NCBI GenBank assembly: GCA_903857495.1 | Contig: CAIOFF010000035.1 | Location: 160,978-224,977 of the forward strand | Reading direction: 5' to 3' | From: an uncultured Holophagaceae bacterium | GTDB lineage: Bacteria > Acidobacteriota > Holophagae > Holophagales > Holophagaceae | Length of the DNA stretch: 64,000 bases | In this document: positions 18,384 to 25,795 of the stretch, piece after piece | Layout: each line of letters starts with the position of its first letter | Numbering within the stretch: the stretch's first letter is position 1 | Made by a program: the position numbers and the translations under genes | Notes under the pieces: generated by a model | What the model was told of the DNA's origin: nothing | Databases searched by the model: none | What the model saw: the letters and a program-made list of their open reading frames with translations, nothing else

Positions 18384-19745
18384 ATGCGCTACCTGCCCTC
18401 TTCCCCTGTTGAGGATCAAGCCCTCCTGGACGCCATCGGCGTTCCCGCCGCAGAGTCATTGCTGGCGGGCATTCCCGAAGCCCTCCGGCTCGGTCGCGAG
18501 CTGGACCTGCCCGAGGGAGGCTCCGAGCAGGAGGTGGCCTGGCAGATGATGGGACAGGCCAACCGGAACATGCGCTTCTGCGCCCAGTTCCTCGGCGCCG
18601 GCGCCTACGACCACTTCGTGCCCTCGGCCATCGACGCGCTCATCAGCCGCCAGGAGTGGTTCACGGCCTACACGCCCTACCAGCCCGAGATCAGCCAGGG
18701 CACCCTGCAGCATATCTTCGAGTACCAGACGCTGATCTGCGATCTCACGGGCCTGGAGGTCACCAACGCCAGCCTCTACGACGGCGGCACCGCCTGTGTG
18801 GAGGCGGCGCTCATGGCCGTGCGCGTGGCCAAGAAGCGCAGCACCGTGCTGGTGAGCCGGGGCCTGCACCCGATGTACCGCGAGGTGCTCAAGACCAACT
18901 TCGCGCCCCACGACGACCTGCATCTGGTGGAAGTGGGCCTGAAGGACGGCGTCACGGACCTGGCAGACCTGGCCGCCAAGCTGAACGGCGACGTGGCCGC
19001 GGTGCTGGTGGGCTATCCCAACTTCCTGGGCGCCGTGGAGGACCTCACGGCCCTGGCGGCTCCCATCCACGCCGCGGGCGCCCTGCTGGTGAGCGTCACC
19101 CAGGAGGCCTTCGCCTTCGGCTGGTTCGAGGCTCCGGGCAGGGCGGGTGCGGACATGGCCTGCGGCGAGGCCATGAGCCTGGGCAACAAGCCCAACTTCG
19201 GCGGGCCCTTCCTGGGCTTCCTCGCCGTGAAGGATGCCCACAAGCGCGAGATCCCCGGCCGCGTGGTCGGCCAGACGAAGGACCTGGAGGGGCGCACCGG
19301 CTACGTGCTGACCCTGACGGCCCGCGAGCAGCACATCCGCCGCGACAAGGCCACCAGCAACATCTGCTCGAACCAGGGCCTGGTGGCCCTGCGCGCCAAC
19401 ATCTTCATGCACCTGGCCGGGCCTGCGGGCCTGACGGGACTCGCAGAGCTGAACGCCGCCAAGGCCCAGCACCTGCGGGAACGGCTGCTGGAGCTGCCGG
19501 ATCTGGAGCCGGTCTTCGACCAGCCCTTCTTCAACGAGTTCGTGCTGCGCTACCAGGGCGACTACGCCGCGCTGGAGGCGGCCTGCCTGAAGGAGAGCCT
19601 GCTGCCGGGGCTGGACCTGGGCCGCTTCTATCCCGAATATCAGGGCTGCATCCTGTGGTGCGCCACGGAGCTGCACACCCGCCAGATGATCGAGAGCCTC
19701 GTCGAGATCCTCGCCCGCGTCCCTGTCCTTGCCGAGGAGGTGTGA
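18384..19745 (+). CDS. gcvPA: Glycine decarboxylase P-protein subunit 1
   Basis: 453 residues, the normal length of the N-terminal half of split P-proteins. With GcvPB it decarboxylates glycine in the glycine cleavage system, passing the aminomethyl group to lipoyl-GcvH. Start 18384 (MRYLPSSP) has GAGG 6 bases upstream; a TTG at 18369 is less likely. Typical segments: AYTPYQPEISQGTLQ, EYQTLICDLTGLEVTNASLYDGGTA and GCTE-like C-terminus. The PLP lysine is in the other subunit. gcvT, gcvH and lpd are not in this window. Confidence 0.95.
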   Translation: MRYLPSSPVEDQALLDAIGVPAAESLLAGIPEALRLGRELDLPEGGSEQEVAWQMMGQANRNMRFCAQFLGAGAYDHFVPSAIDALISRQEWFTAYTPYQPEISQGTLQHIFEYQTLICDLTGLEVTNASLYDGGTACVEAALMAVRVAKKRSTVLVSRGLHPMYREVLKTNFAPHDDLHLVEVGLKDGVTDLADLAAKLNGDVAAVLVGYPNFLGAVEDLTALAAPIHAAGALLVSVTQEAFAFGWFEAPGRAGADMACGEAMSLGNKPNFGGPFLGFLAVKDAHKREIPGRVVGQTKDLEGRTGYVLTLTAREQHIRRDKATSNICSNQGLVALRANIFMHLAGPAGLTGLAELNAAKAQHLRERLLELPDLEPVFDQPFFNEFVLRYQGDYAALEAACLKESLLPGLDLGRFYPEYQGCILWCATELHTRQMIESLVEILARVPVLAEEV

Positions 19746-19747
19746 CC

Positions 19748-21277
19748 ATGTTCCTGCGCCAGCGCGAACCCCTCTCCTTCGAGCGCTCGGTCCCCGGCAA
19801 GCGGGGCATGGACCTGCCGAAAGCGGACGTGCCCGCCGCCCGCGACACCCGCCCCGCCCACCTGAAGCGCAGCGGCTTCGCGGCCCTGCCCGAGCTGAGC
19901 GAGGTGGAAGTCATCCGCCACTTCACACGGCTTTCGAAGTGGAACTACGGCGTGGACGATGGCATCTACCCTCTGGGCTCCTGCACCATGAAGCACAACC
20001 CCCGGCTGAATGAGAAGGTCGCGGGCCTGCCCGGCTTCACGGACAGCCACCCCATGGCGCCCGATGCTCTGGTCCAGGGCAACCTGGAGCTGATCTACGA
20101 CCTGCAGGCGTGGCTGCAGGAGATCACGGGCCTGCCCGGCGTCACCCTGCAGCCCAGCGCCGGTGCCGCCGGCGAGCTCACGGGCGTGATGCTCATCCGC
20201 GCCTACCACGTGAGCCGGGGCGCCAAGCGCCGCGTCATCCTCATTCCCGATAGCGGTCACGGCACCAATCCCGCCACCGCCGCCATGGCGGGCTATGAGG
20301 TGGTGGAGCTGCCCTCGCTGCCGGATGGCACCATCGCTTTCGACGATGTCACCGATCCCGCCAGCGGCAAGACCCGCAAGGGCCTGCGGACGCTGGTGGC
20401 GGAGCTGGGTCCCGAGATCGCGGGGGCCATGATCACCAACCCCAACACCGTGGGCGTCTTCGAGTACCGCTTCAAGGAAGTCAGCGACCTCTTGCACAGC
20501 GTCGATGCGCTGGTCTACATGGACGGCGCCAACATGAACGCCCTGGTGGGCGTGGCGCGGCCCGGCGACTTCGGCGTGGACGTCATGCACCTGAACCTGC
20601 ACAAGACCTTCTCGACGCCCCACGGCGGCGGGGGCCCCGGCGCGGGCCCGGTCTGCTGCGCGGAGCGCCTCATGCCCTTCCTGCCGGTGCCCGTGGTGGT
20701 CCGCGACACCGTGAAGGTGGGCGAGGGCGAAGTGCCCCGGCACACCTACCGCTGGGACTGGGACCGCCCGGAGAGCATCGGCAAGGTGCACACGTTCTAT
20801 GGCAACTTCGGGATCCTGGTGCGGGCCATGACCTACTGCCTGAGCCATGGCTCCGATGGCCTGAAGGCCGCGACCCTGCGCGCCATCGTGAACGCCAACT
20901 ACATCCGCGTCCGGCTCAAGGGGGCCTACTCGCTGCACATCGACTCGCCCAGTCTGCACGAGGTGGTCTTCAGCGACACGCTGCAGGCCAAGCACGATGT
21001 GCACACCCTGGACATCGCCAAGCGCCTCATCGACCACGGCTACCACCCGCCGACGATCTACTTCCCGCTCATCGTGCCCGGCGCGCTGATGATCGAGCCC
21101 ACCGAGAGCGAAGGAAAGGACGAGCTGGACGCCTTCTGCGACACCATGCTGCAGATCGCCAGGGAGGCCGAGGAGAACCCGGACCTGCTGCACCAGGCGC
21201 CCGTGCTGGCGCCCCTGCGCCGCCTCGACGAGACCACCGCCGCCCGCAAGCCCGTGCTGCGATGGACGAAGCCCTAG
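19748..21277 (+). CDS. gcvPB: Glycine decarboxylase P-protein subunit 2 (PLP subunit)
   Basis: 509 residues starting two bases after the gcvPA stop; the GAGGAGG before the gcvPA stop serves as its ribosome binding site. PLP-binding Lys is in HLNLHKTFSTPHGGGGPG; the segments SKWNYGVDDGIYPLGSCTMKHNP and DSGHGTNPATAAMAGYEVVE are diagnostic. Forms the alpha2beta2 P-protein with GcvPA. A strong bidirectional hairpin terminator follows at 21294-21335. Confidence 0.95.
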   Translation: MFLRQREPLSFERSVPGKRGMDLPKADVPAARDTRPAHLKRSGFAALPELSEVEVIRHFTRLSKWNYGVDDGIYPLGSCTMKHNPRLNEKVAGLPGFTDSHPMAPDALVQGNLELIYDLQAWLQEITGLPGVTLQPSAGAAGELTGVMLIRAYHVSRGAKRRVILIPDSGHGTNPATAAMAGYEVVELPSLPDGTIAFDDVTDPASGKTRKGLRTLVAELGPEIAGAMITNPNTVGVFEYRFKEVSDLLHSVDALVYMDGANMNALVGVARPGDFGVDVMHLNLHKTFSTPHGGGGPGAGPVCCAERLMPFLPVPVVVRDTVKVGEGEVPRHTYRWDWDRPESIGKVHTFYGNFGILVRAMTYCLSHGSDGLKAATLRAIVNANYIRVRLKGAYSLHIDSPSLHEVVFSDTLQAKHDVHTLDIAKRLIDHGYHPPTIYFPLIVPGALMIEPTESEGKDELDAFCDTMLQIAREAEENPDLLHQAPVLAPLRRLDETTAARKPVLRWTKP

Positions 21278-21293
21278 GCAGTCGCTTTCAGTC

Positions 21294-21335
21294 CAGACAA
21301 AAAGAAGCGGGGTCGCCCCCGCTTCTTTTTGTCTG
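21294..21335. terminator. Bidirectional rho-independent terminator
   Basis: Perfect 18-bp inverted repeat (arms CAGACAAAAAGAAGCGGG and its complement) with a 6-base loop. The A-rich start and T-rich end of the arms give U-tracts in both directions, so it can end gcvPAB from the left and the multicopper oxidase gene from the right. Its core closely resembles the hairpin at 25740-25769 after the paralogous oxidase. Confidence 0.92.
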
Positions 21336-21353
21336 CTCGCCTGGCCCTTGGGG

Positions 21354-23594
21354 CTACTTCACCACCATGGTCCGCATCATGTCGTGCTCTTCGTGCTCGA
21401 GGATGTGGCAGTGCCAGACGTACTCGTGGCCGCCGGTGCGGGGGCTGACGGGGATCTTGAAGGGTACTTGGGGCAGGTTGAACTGCATGATCACCGTGGT
21501 GACCTCGCCCGGGTGCATCTTGACCGTCTCCTTCCAGCCCACCTCAGTGGCTTCGGGACCGCGCGCGGGGTAGGCAGGGTTGTAGACCGGGACCGCGGGC
21601 GTGCCGAGGGGCGTGGCCATGTAGGCGACGGTGTCGAAGGCCTGGCGGGAGAGGATCTGGGCATTGGCCAGGTGGAAGTGGATCGGGTGGGTGTCCCCGG
21701 TGAGGTTGGCGATCTGCCAGACCTCGGTGCCGCCGCTGACGGGCGTCTCGGTGGCGAGGGAGCCGGCCAGATCCTTGGGGTCGTAGTAGGGGCGGCCGAA
21801 GTCCCCGGTGGGGCCAGCTACGTTGGTGCCGAGCATCTGGATGAGGCGGTTGTTGAGGTCGACGGCTTCGTTCAGGGTCAGCTGGCGGACCACGATGCCC
21901 TTGCGGGTGGGGATGGGCAGGGGCGCGGTGGTGATGGCGTTCCAGCTCAGCTTGCTGACGACAGTGGAGGCCACCGGGCCAGCCAGTGGCAGGTCCATCA
22001 GGGAGTTGGAGTCCCCGGCCAGGGGCGTGGCGGGGATGAGCTTCGAGGGCAGGTCCTTGGCCATGGTCTTGACGTCCAGCTTGACCTCGAAGCGCATGAG
22101 GATGGAGGTGTCACCGATGCCAAGCGCGTTGGGGTAGTCGTTCTCAGGAGCGCCGTTGGGGTAGGGCCCGGGGGCATTGTTGTAGAGGATGTAATTCTTG
22201 CCGCCCTTCCCGTTGAGGTCGAGCACCAGGTCCAGGCGCTCGGCCGGGGCGACGATCAGGCTGCCGCCGGGGGCCGCGGGGTTCACATAGCGTCCGCCGC
22301 CGGCATCCGTCAAGGTGATCAGATTGGCCTGAGGTACGCTCACCGGGTGAGCCAGGAAGCCGCCCTCGGTACCGATGACGGTCCAGGCGGGGCCGGGCTT
22401 GGTGAAGTCCGGCTGGCCGGAGCCGTTGTCTTCGTAGAGGGCCAGGTTCAGCACCCGGGCATTGCAGGCGTTGAGAACGCGGAGGCGGTAGCGGCGTGGA
22501 TCCACGGTGGCCTTGGGGTAGGCGGCGCCGTTGACCAGCATGGTGTCGCCGAAGGCCTCGGGCACCACGGACACGGAGGGAGATGTGCTGGTGTTCCAGC
22601 GGTTCGGATCGTACTCGTAGGGGTACCAGAGGTCCCCGCGGCCCTGGGCGGAGCCCGGGAAGGGGAGGGCGGTCGGGTCGCTGGGTCCGCTGCCGTTCTG
22701 GAAGATCTTGTCCTGGAAGATCAGGGGCAGCTCGCGGCCACCGTTTTCAACGAAGGCGGGCAGCCCGAAGTCACGCACCAGGGTGGACTCGTAGTAGTCC
22801 CGGAGGATGTAGGCAGAGGCCACGCCGGCATAGGCGTTCAGGCGGGTGATGCCCATGGCGTGGTCGTGGTACCACATCAGGCGGGCGCTCTGGTTGTTGG
22901 GGTAGTAGTACTCGGCCTCGTTCACCGGCACGGTCTTCGCCGCAGTCTCCAGGGGGCGCAGCACCGCGTTCTGCACGAAGCTGACCCCCTTGTTGCCGAT
23001 GCGGTCAAAGAAGGCGAAGGGGCCGCCGTCGCTGAACCAGGGCACCAGCCCGCCGTGGAGGTGGGTACTGGTGCGGTTCTGGGTCACGCTTGGGTCCGAG
23101 CCCTGGATGCTGGTGTCCACAGGAAGGATGTGCTTGTCGGGCAGGTTGTTGCGGAAGGTGATCTGGGTGGGGACCCCCTTCTGGGCGATGATGATGCCGC
23201 CGAGGTGCTTCTGCGGCACCAGGGCGCCCGCGGCCACGCCCAGGGCCAGGGTGGGGTTGTAGCCCCAGAGCGTGGTGGGCGGCAGGCTCGGGTGCAGCTG
23301 GTCCTTGAACTGGTTGATCTCGATGGTGTAGTGGCTGGCGGTGAGGGTGCTGCCCGTGAAGCGGCGGGTGCCGTCCGGCTGCGCCACAGGGATCAGCCCC
23401 GGAGCCCGGAGCTCGGTCATGAACTTGGTGAGCACCGGGCTGGACTGCCAGGTGGACGGGGGCGGGGGCGCGTAGGCGCCCTGCGCCTTGAGGCTCTGAC
23501 CCGAGGCCAGCAGGAGGGCCGCCAGGCCGAGGAAGGGAAGCCCGGACCGGAAGGGCCGGGAGAAGAGGGCAGGCTGAGACAGGTTGTTATTCAT
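21354..23594 (-). CDS. CotA/bilirubin-oxidase-like multicopper oxidase (paralogue 1)
   Basis: 746 residues with an N-terminal Sec signal (membrane core SGLPFLGLAALLLASGQS). The four copper motifs are present and in order: HLHGG (178-180), WYHDHAMG (243-245), THPIHFHLA, and HCHILEHEEHDM at the C-terminus, so T1, T2 and T3 centres look intact with Met as axial T1 ligand. Periplasmic oxidation of metals (Mn, Fe, Cu) or phenolics with reduction of oxygen to water is the family role; the substrate cannot be told. The start at 23594 has TGGAG upstream. Closely related to the oxidase at 25796-28018. Confidence 0.92.
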   Translation of the reverse strand: MNNNLSQPALFSRPFRSGLPFLGLAALLLASGQSLKAQGAYAPPPPSTWQSSPVLTKFMTELRAPGLIPVAQPDGTRRFTGSTLTASHYTIEINQFKDQLHPSLPPTTLWGYNPTLALGVAAGALVPQKHLGGIIIAQKGVPTQITFRNNLPDKHILPVDTSIQGSDPSVTQNRTSTHLHGGLVPWFSDGGPFAFFDRIGNKGVSFVQNAVLRPLETAAKTVPVNEAEYYYPNNQSARLMWYHDHAMGITRLNAYAGVASAYILRDYYESTLVRDFGLPAFVENGGRELPLIFQDKIFQNGSGPSDPTALPFPGSAQGRGDLWYPYEYDPNRWNTSTSPSVSVVPEAFGDTMLVNGAAYPKATVDPRRYRLRVLNACNARVLNLALYEDNGSGQPDFTKPGPAWTVIGTEGGFLAHPVSVPQANLITLTDAGGGRYVNPAAPGGSLIVAPAERLDLVLDLNGKGGKNYILYNNAPGPYPNGAPENDYPNALGIGDTSILMRFEVKLDVKTMAKDLPSKLIPATPLAGDSNSLMDLPLAGPVASTVVSKLSWNAITTAPLPIPTRKGIVVRQLTLNEAVDLNNRLIQMLGTNVAGPTGDFGRPYYDPKDLAGSLATETPVSGGTEVWQIANLTGDTHPIHFHLANAQILSRQAFDTVAYMATPLGTPAVPVYNPAYPARGPEATEVGWKETVKMHPGEVTTVIMQFNLPQVPFKIPVSPRTGGHEYVWHCHILEHEEHDMMRTMVVK

Positions 23595-23653
23595 GGGGTG
23601 AAACTCCAGGATGACAAACGTTGAGCAGCGGGGACCCCGCAGCGGGCAAACCA

Positions 23654-23678
23654 GGTAGATCTAAAAGCCTATGGATAG
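23654..23678 (-). promoter_or_regulatory. Shared multicopper-oxidase upstream motif, copy 1
   Basis: On the minus strand this reads CTTTTAGATCTACC, 60-70 bases before the oxidase start. The plus-strand block TAGATCTAAAAGCCTATGG aligns with TAGATCGAAAAGTCTAGGG ahead of the second oxidase (28124-28142). May be part of the promoter or an operator. Confidence 0.45.
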
Positions 23679-23696
23679 ATAGGTGTTTAAACAATT

Positions 23697-23719
23697 AGTA
23701 GTACTCCGTAAGTAGTACT
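23697..23719. promoter_or_regulatory. Direct repeat AGTAGTACT x2, candidate operator
   Basis: AGTAGTACT occurs at 23697-23705 and 23711-23719, separated by CCGTA. Each unit also contains the palindrome AGTACT. It lies just upstream of the candidate oxidase promoter. The spacing of 14 bases is not a whole helical turn, so binding mode is open. Confidence 0.4.
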
Positions 23720-23958
23720 ACGTGCTGGAATGGTTGGGTCTGTGCTGATGCCATGAGCGCTGGAATCCAACGGGCTCATAAAGTCTATTTATGCGAGTTG
23801 TTTGGAACATGACCCAGAGATCGGGGAATCTGCCCGCGTGAAGTCGGCCTCAGCGGGCCGAGCCGGTGGTGAGCTCCCGGATGCCCCTTCTCTCTCGGCC
23901 AAATGAAGCTGGGCCAGACCCCCGTCTGGCGGGAGAATGGTGGGTTCCCGGAGCTCCC

Positions 23959-25725
23959 ATGCGCCTCCTTCCCGCCCTGATCCTCGGCGTGCCCCTCCTG
24001 GCCCAGATGACCGCGCCCCTGCAGGACCGCGCCGACCGCTTCCTGAAGGTCGTGAACGCGGGCTACCAGTCCCTCTACACCGTGGCCTCCGAGGCCACCT
24101 GGGCCGCCTCCACGGATGTAAAGCCAGAGAACGACGCCGCCGCTGAGTGGGCGGGCCGGGCCGCCGCGGCCTTCAACGGCAACCCGGCGCTCATCACCGA
24201 GGCCCGGGAGCTGCTGGCGCACCGGAAGGAGCTCAAGGACCTCACCGTGCGGCAGCTGGAGCGAGTGCTGCTCAACGCCGCCGAGGGTCCCATGACCAAT
24301 CCCCGGCTGGTGGCCGACCGCGTCGCGGCGGAGACTGCCCAGGCCAGCCGCATGAACGGATACGTCTGGAAGCTGGATGGCCAGCCCCTCTCCGCGAACC
24401 GCATCGACGAGCTCCTGGCCAAGAGCGGCGACCTAGCAGAGCGGCGCCGCGTGTGGGAGGTCTCCAAGGAGAGCGGCCCCGTGCTGAAGGATGGCCTGCT
24501 GCGGTTGCGCGACCTGCGGAACAGCTGCGCCCGGGAGCTGGGCTACCCCGACTACTTCGCGCTGCAGGTGGCCAAGTACGGCCTCAGCACCGACGAGATG
24601 ATGGCCTTCAACCGCAAGTTCCTGGCGGAGCTGAAGCCCCTCTACCTCCAGCTGCACACCTGGGTGAAGTACGAGATGGCGAAGAAATACGGCCAGCCCG
24701 TGCCCAAGGCCATCCCCGCGCACTGGATCAACAACCGCTGGAGCCAGAACTGGACCGGCTTCGTGCAGGCCGTGGACTTCGACCCCTACTTCAAGGGCTG
24801 GCAGCCCGAGCGGGTCGTCAAGACCGCCGAGGCCTTCTACACGGGACTCGGCTTCGCGCCCCTGCCGGCCTCCTTCTGGGCCAAGTCCGACCTCTATCCC
24901 GTGAAGCCGGGCGAGACCCGCAAGAAGAACAGCCATGCCTCCTGCTGGCACCTGGACCTGGACACCGACATTCGCTCGCTCATGAGTGTGGAGCCCAATG
25001 CCCAGTGGTTCGAGACGGTCCACCACGAGCTGGGCCACGGCTACTACTTCATGAGCTACACGAACGAGCGCGTGCCGCCCCTGCTGCGGGACGGCGCCAA
25101 CCCCAGCTTCCACGAGGGCGTGGGCGAGCTCATCGCTCTGGCCACCCGCCAGATCCCGTATCTCAAGTCCGCGGGCGTGCTGCCCACCGACTACAAGGTG
25201 GATGAGATGCAGGTGCTGCTGAACGACGCCCTGGAAGTGGCGATCCCCTTCATGTTCTGGGCCTGCGGCACCATGCCTGAGTGGGAGGCGGACTTCTACG
25301 CCAAGGGCATGCCCGCCGCTGAGATGAATGCCCGCTGGTGGCGGCAGGTGCGGGACCTGCAGGGTGTGGAGCCTCCGGCCCCGCGCGGGGAGCAGTTCTG
25401 CGACGCCCCCACCAAGACCCACATCAACGACAATCCCGCCTACTACTACAGCTACGGCTGGGCCACGGTCTTCAAGTTCCAGCTGCACGACCACATCGCC
25501 CGGAAGCTCCTGCACCAGGATCCCCGCAGCACCAACTACGCCGGCCACAAGGAGGTGGGCGCCTTCCTGAAACAGATCCTGGCCAAGGGCGCCACCGAGG
25601 ACTGGCGCACGGTGCTGAAGGACGCCACGGGCGAGGACCTCTCCACCCGCGCCATGACGGACTACTTCAAGCCCCTCATGGCCTGGCTCGAAACGCAGAA
25701 CAAGGGCCGCCAGATCGGCTGGTGA
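23959..25725 (+). CDS. M2-family peptidyl-dipeptidase (ACE-like metallopeptidase)
   Basis: 588 residues with signal peptide MRLLPALILGVPLLAQ. The zinc motif is H356-E-L-G-H360 (HHELGH), and the third ligand Glu is in NPSFHEGVGELIAL, the arrangement of family M2 (angiotensin-converting enzyme). The rest of the protein (e.g. WINNRWSQNWTGFV, YYYSYGWATVFKFQLHDHIA) also matches bacterial ACE homologues. It removes C-terminal dipeptides from peptides in the periplasm or outside the cell. It sits between two paralogous oxidases transcribed the other way. Start 23959 chosen because the signal peptide begins there. Confidence 0.93.
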   Translation: MRLLPALILGVPLLAQMTAPLQDRADRFLKVVNAGYQSLYTVASEATWAASTDVKPENDAAAEWAGRAAAAFNGNPALITEARELLAHRKELKDLTVRQLERVLLNAAEGPMTNPRLVADRVAAETAQASRMNGYVWKLDGQPLSANRIDELLAKSGDLAERRRVWEVSKESGPVLKDGLLRLRDLRNSCARELGYPDYFALQVAKYGLSTDEMMAFNRKFLAELKPLYLQLHTWVKYEMAKKYGQPVPKAIPAHWINNRWSQNWTGFVQAVDFDPYFKGWQPERVVKTAEAFYTGLGFAPLPASFWAKSDLYPVKPGETRKKNSHASCWHLDLDTDIRSLMSVEPNAQWFETVHHELGHGYYFMSYTNERVPPLLRDGANPSFHEGVGELIALATRQIPYLKSAGVLPTDYKVDEMQVLLNDALEVAIPFMFWACGTMPEWEADFYAKGMPAAEMNARWWRQVRDLQGVEPPAPRGEQFCDAPTKTHINDNPAYYYSYGWATVFKFQLHDHIARKLLHQDPRSTNYAGHKEVGAFLKQILAKGATEDWRTVLKDATGEDLSTRAMTDYFKPLMAWLETQNKGRQIGW

Positions 25726-25739
25726 GCGGGCGCTGAAAC

Positions 25740-25769
25740 GCAGGAAGCGGGGTCACCCCCGCTTCCTGC
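25740..25769. terminator. Bidirectional hairpin between M2 peptidase and oxidase 2
   Basis: Arms GCAGGAAGCGGGG / CCCCGCTTCCTGC, loop TCAC. No long T-run, so it is weaker than 21294-21335, but position between convergent genes and similar core (GAAGCGGGGTCRCCCCCGC) suggest the same role and a common origin by duplication. Confidence 0.75.
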
Positions 25770-25795
25770 TTGCCACGTACAGCCCTTGGGCCGGG

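Larger units (their letters stand above)
23595..23958. other. Divergent AT-rich control region between oxidase and M2 peptidase
   Basis: 364 bases with no gene. Contains two copies of AGTAGTACT 14 bases apart (23697 and 23711), a shared oxidase motif at 23654-23678 and GTTTAAAC. On the minus strand TTGTTT, 17 bases, TAGGCT is a possible promoter for the oxidase. The peptidase side (23800-23950) is GC-rich and shows nothing I recognise. Confidence 0.6.

Noticed and set aside
21348..23624. 758-residue ORF antisense to oxidase 1
   Set aside because: Shadow of the oxidase reading frame; no recognisable domain, and the copper motifs lie on the minus strand.
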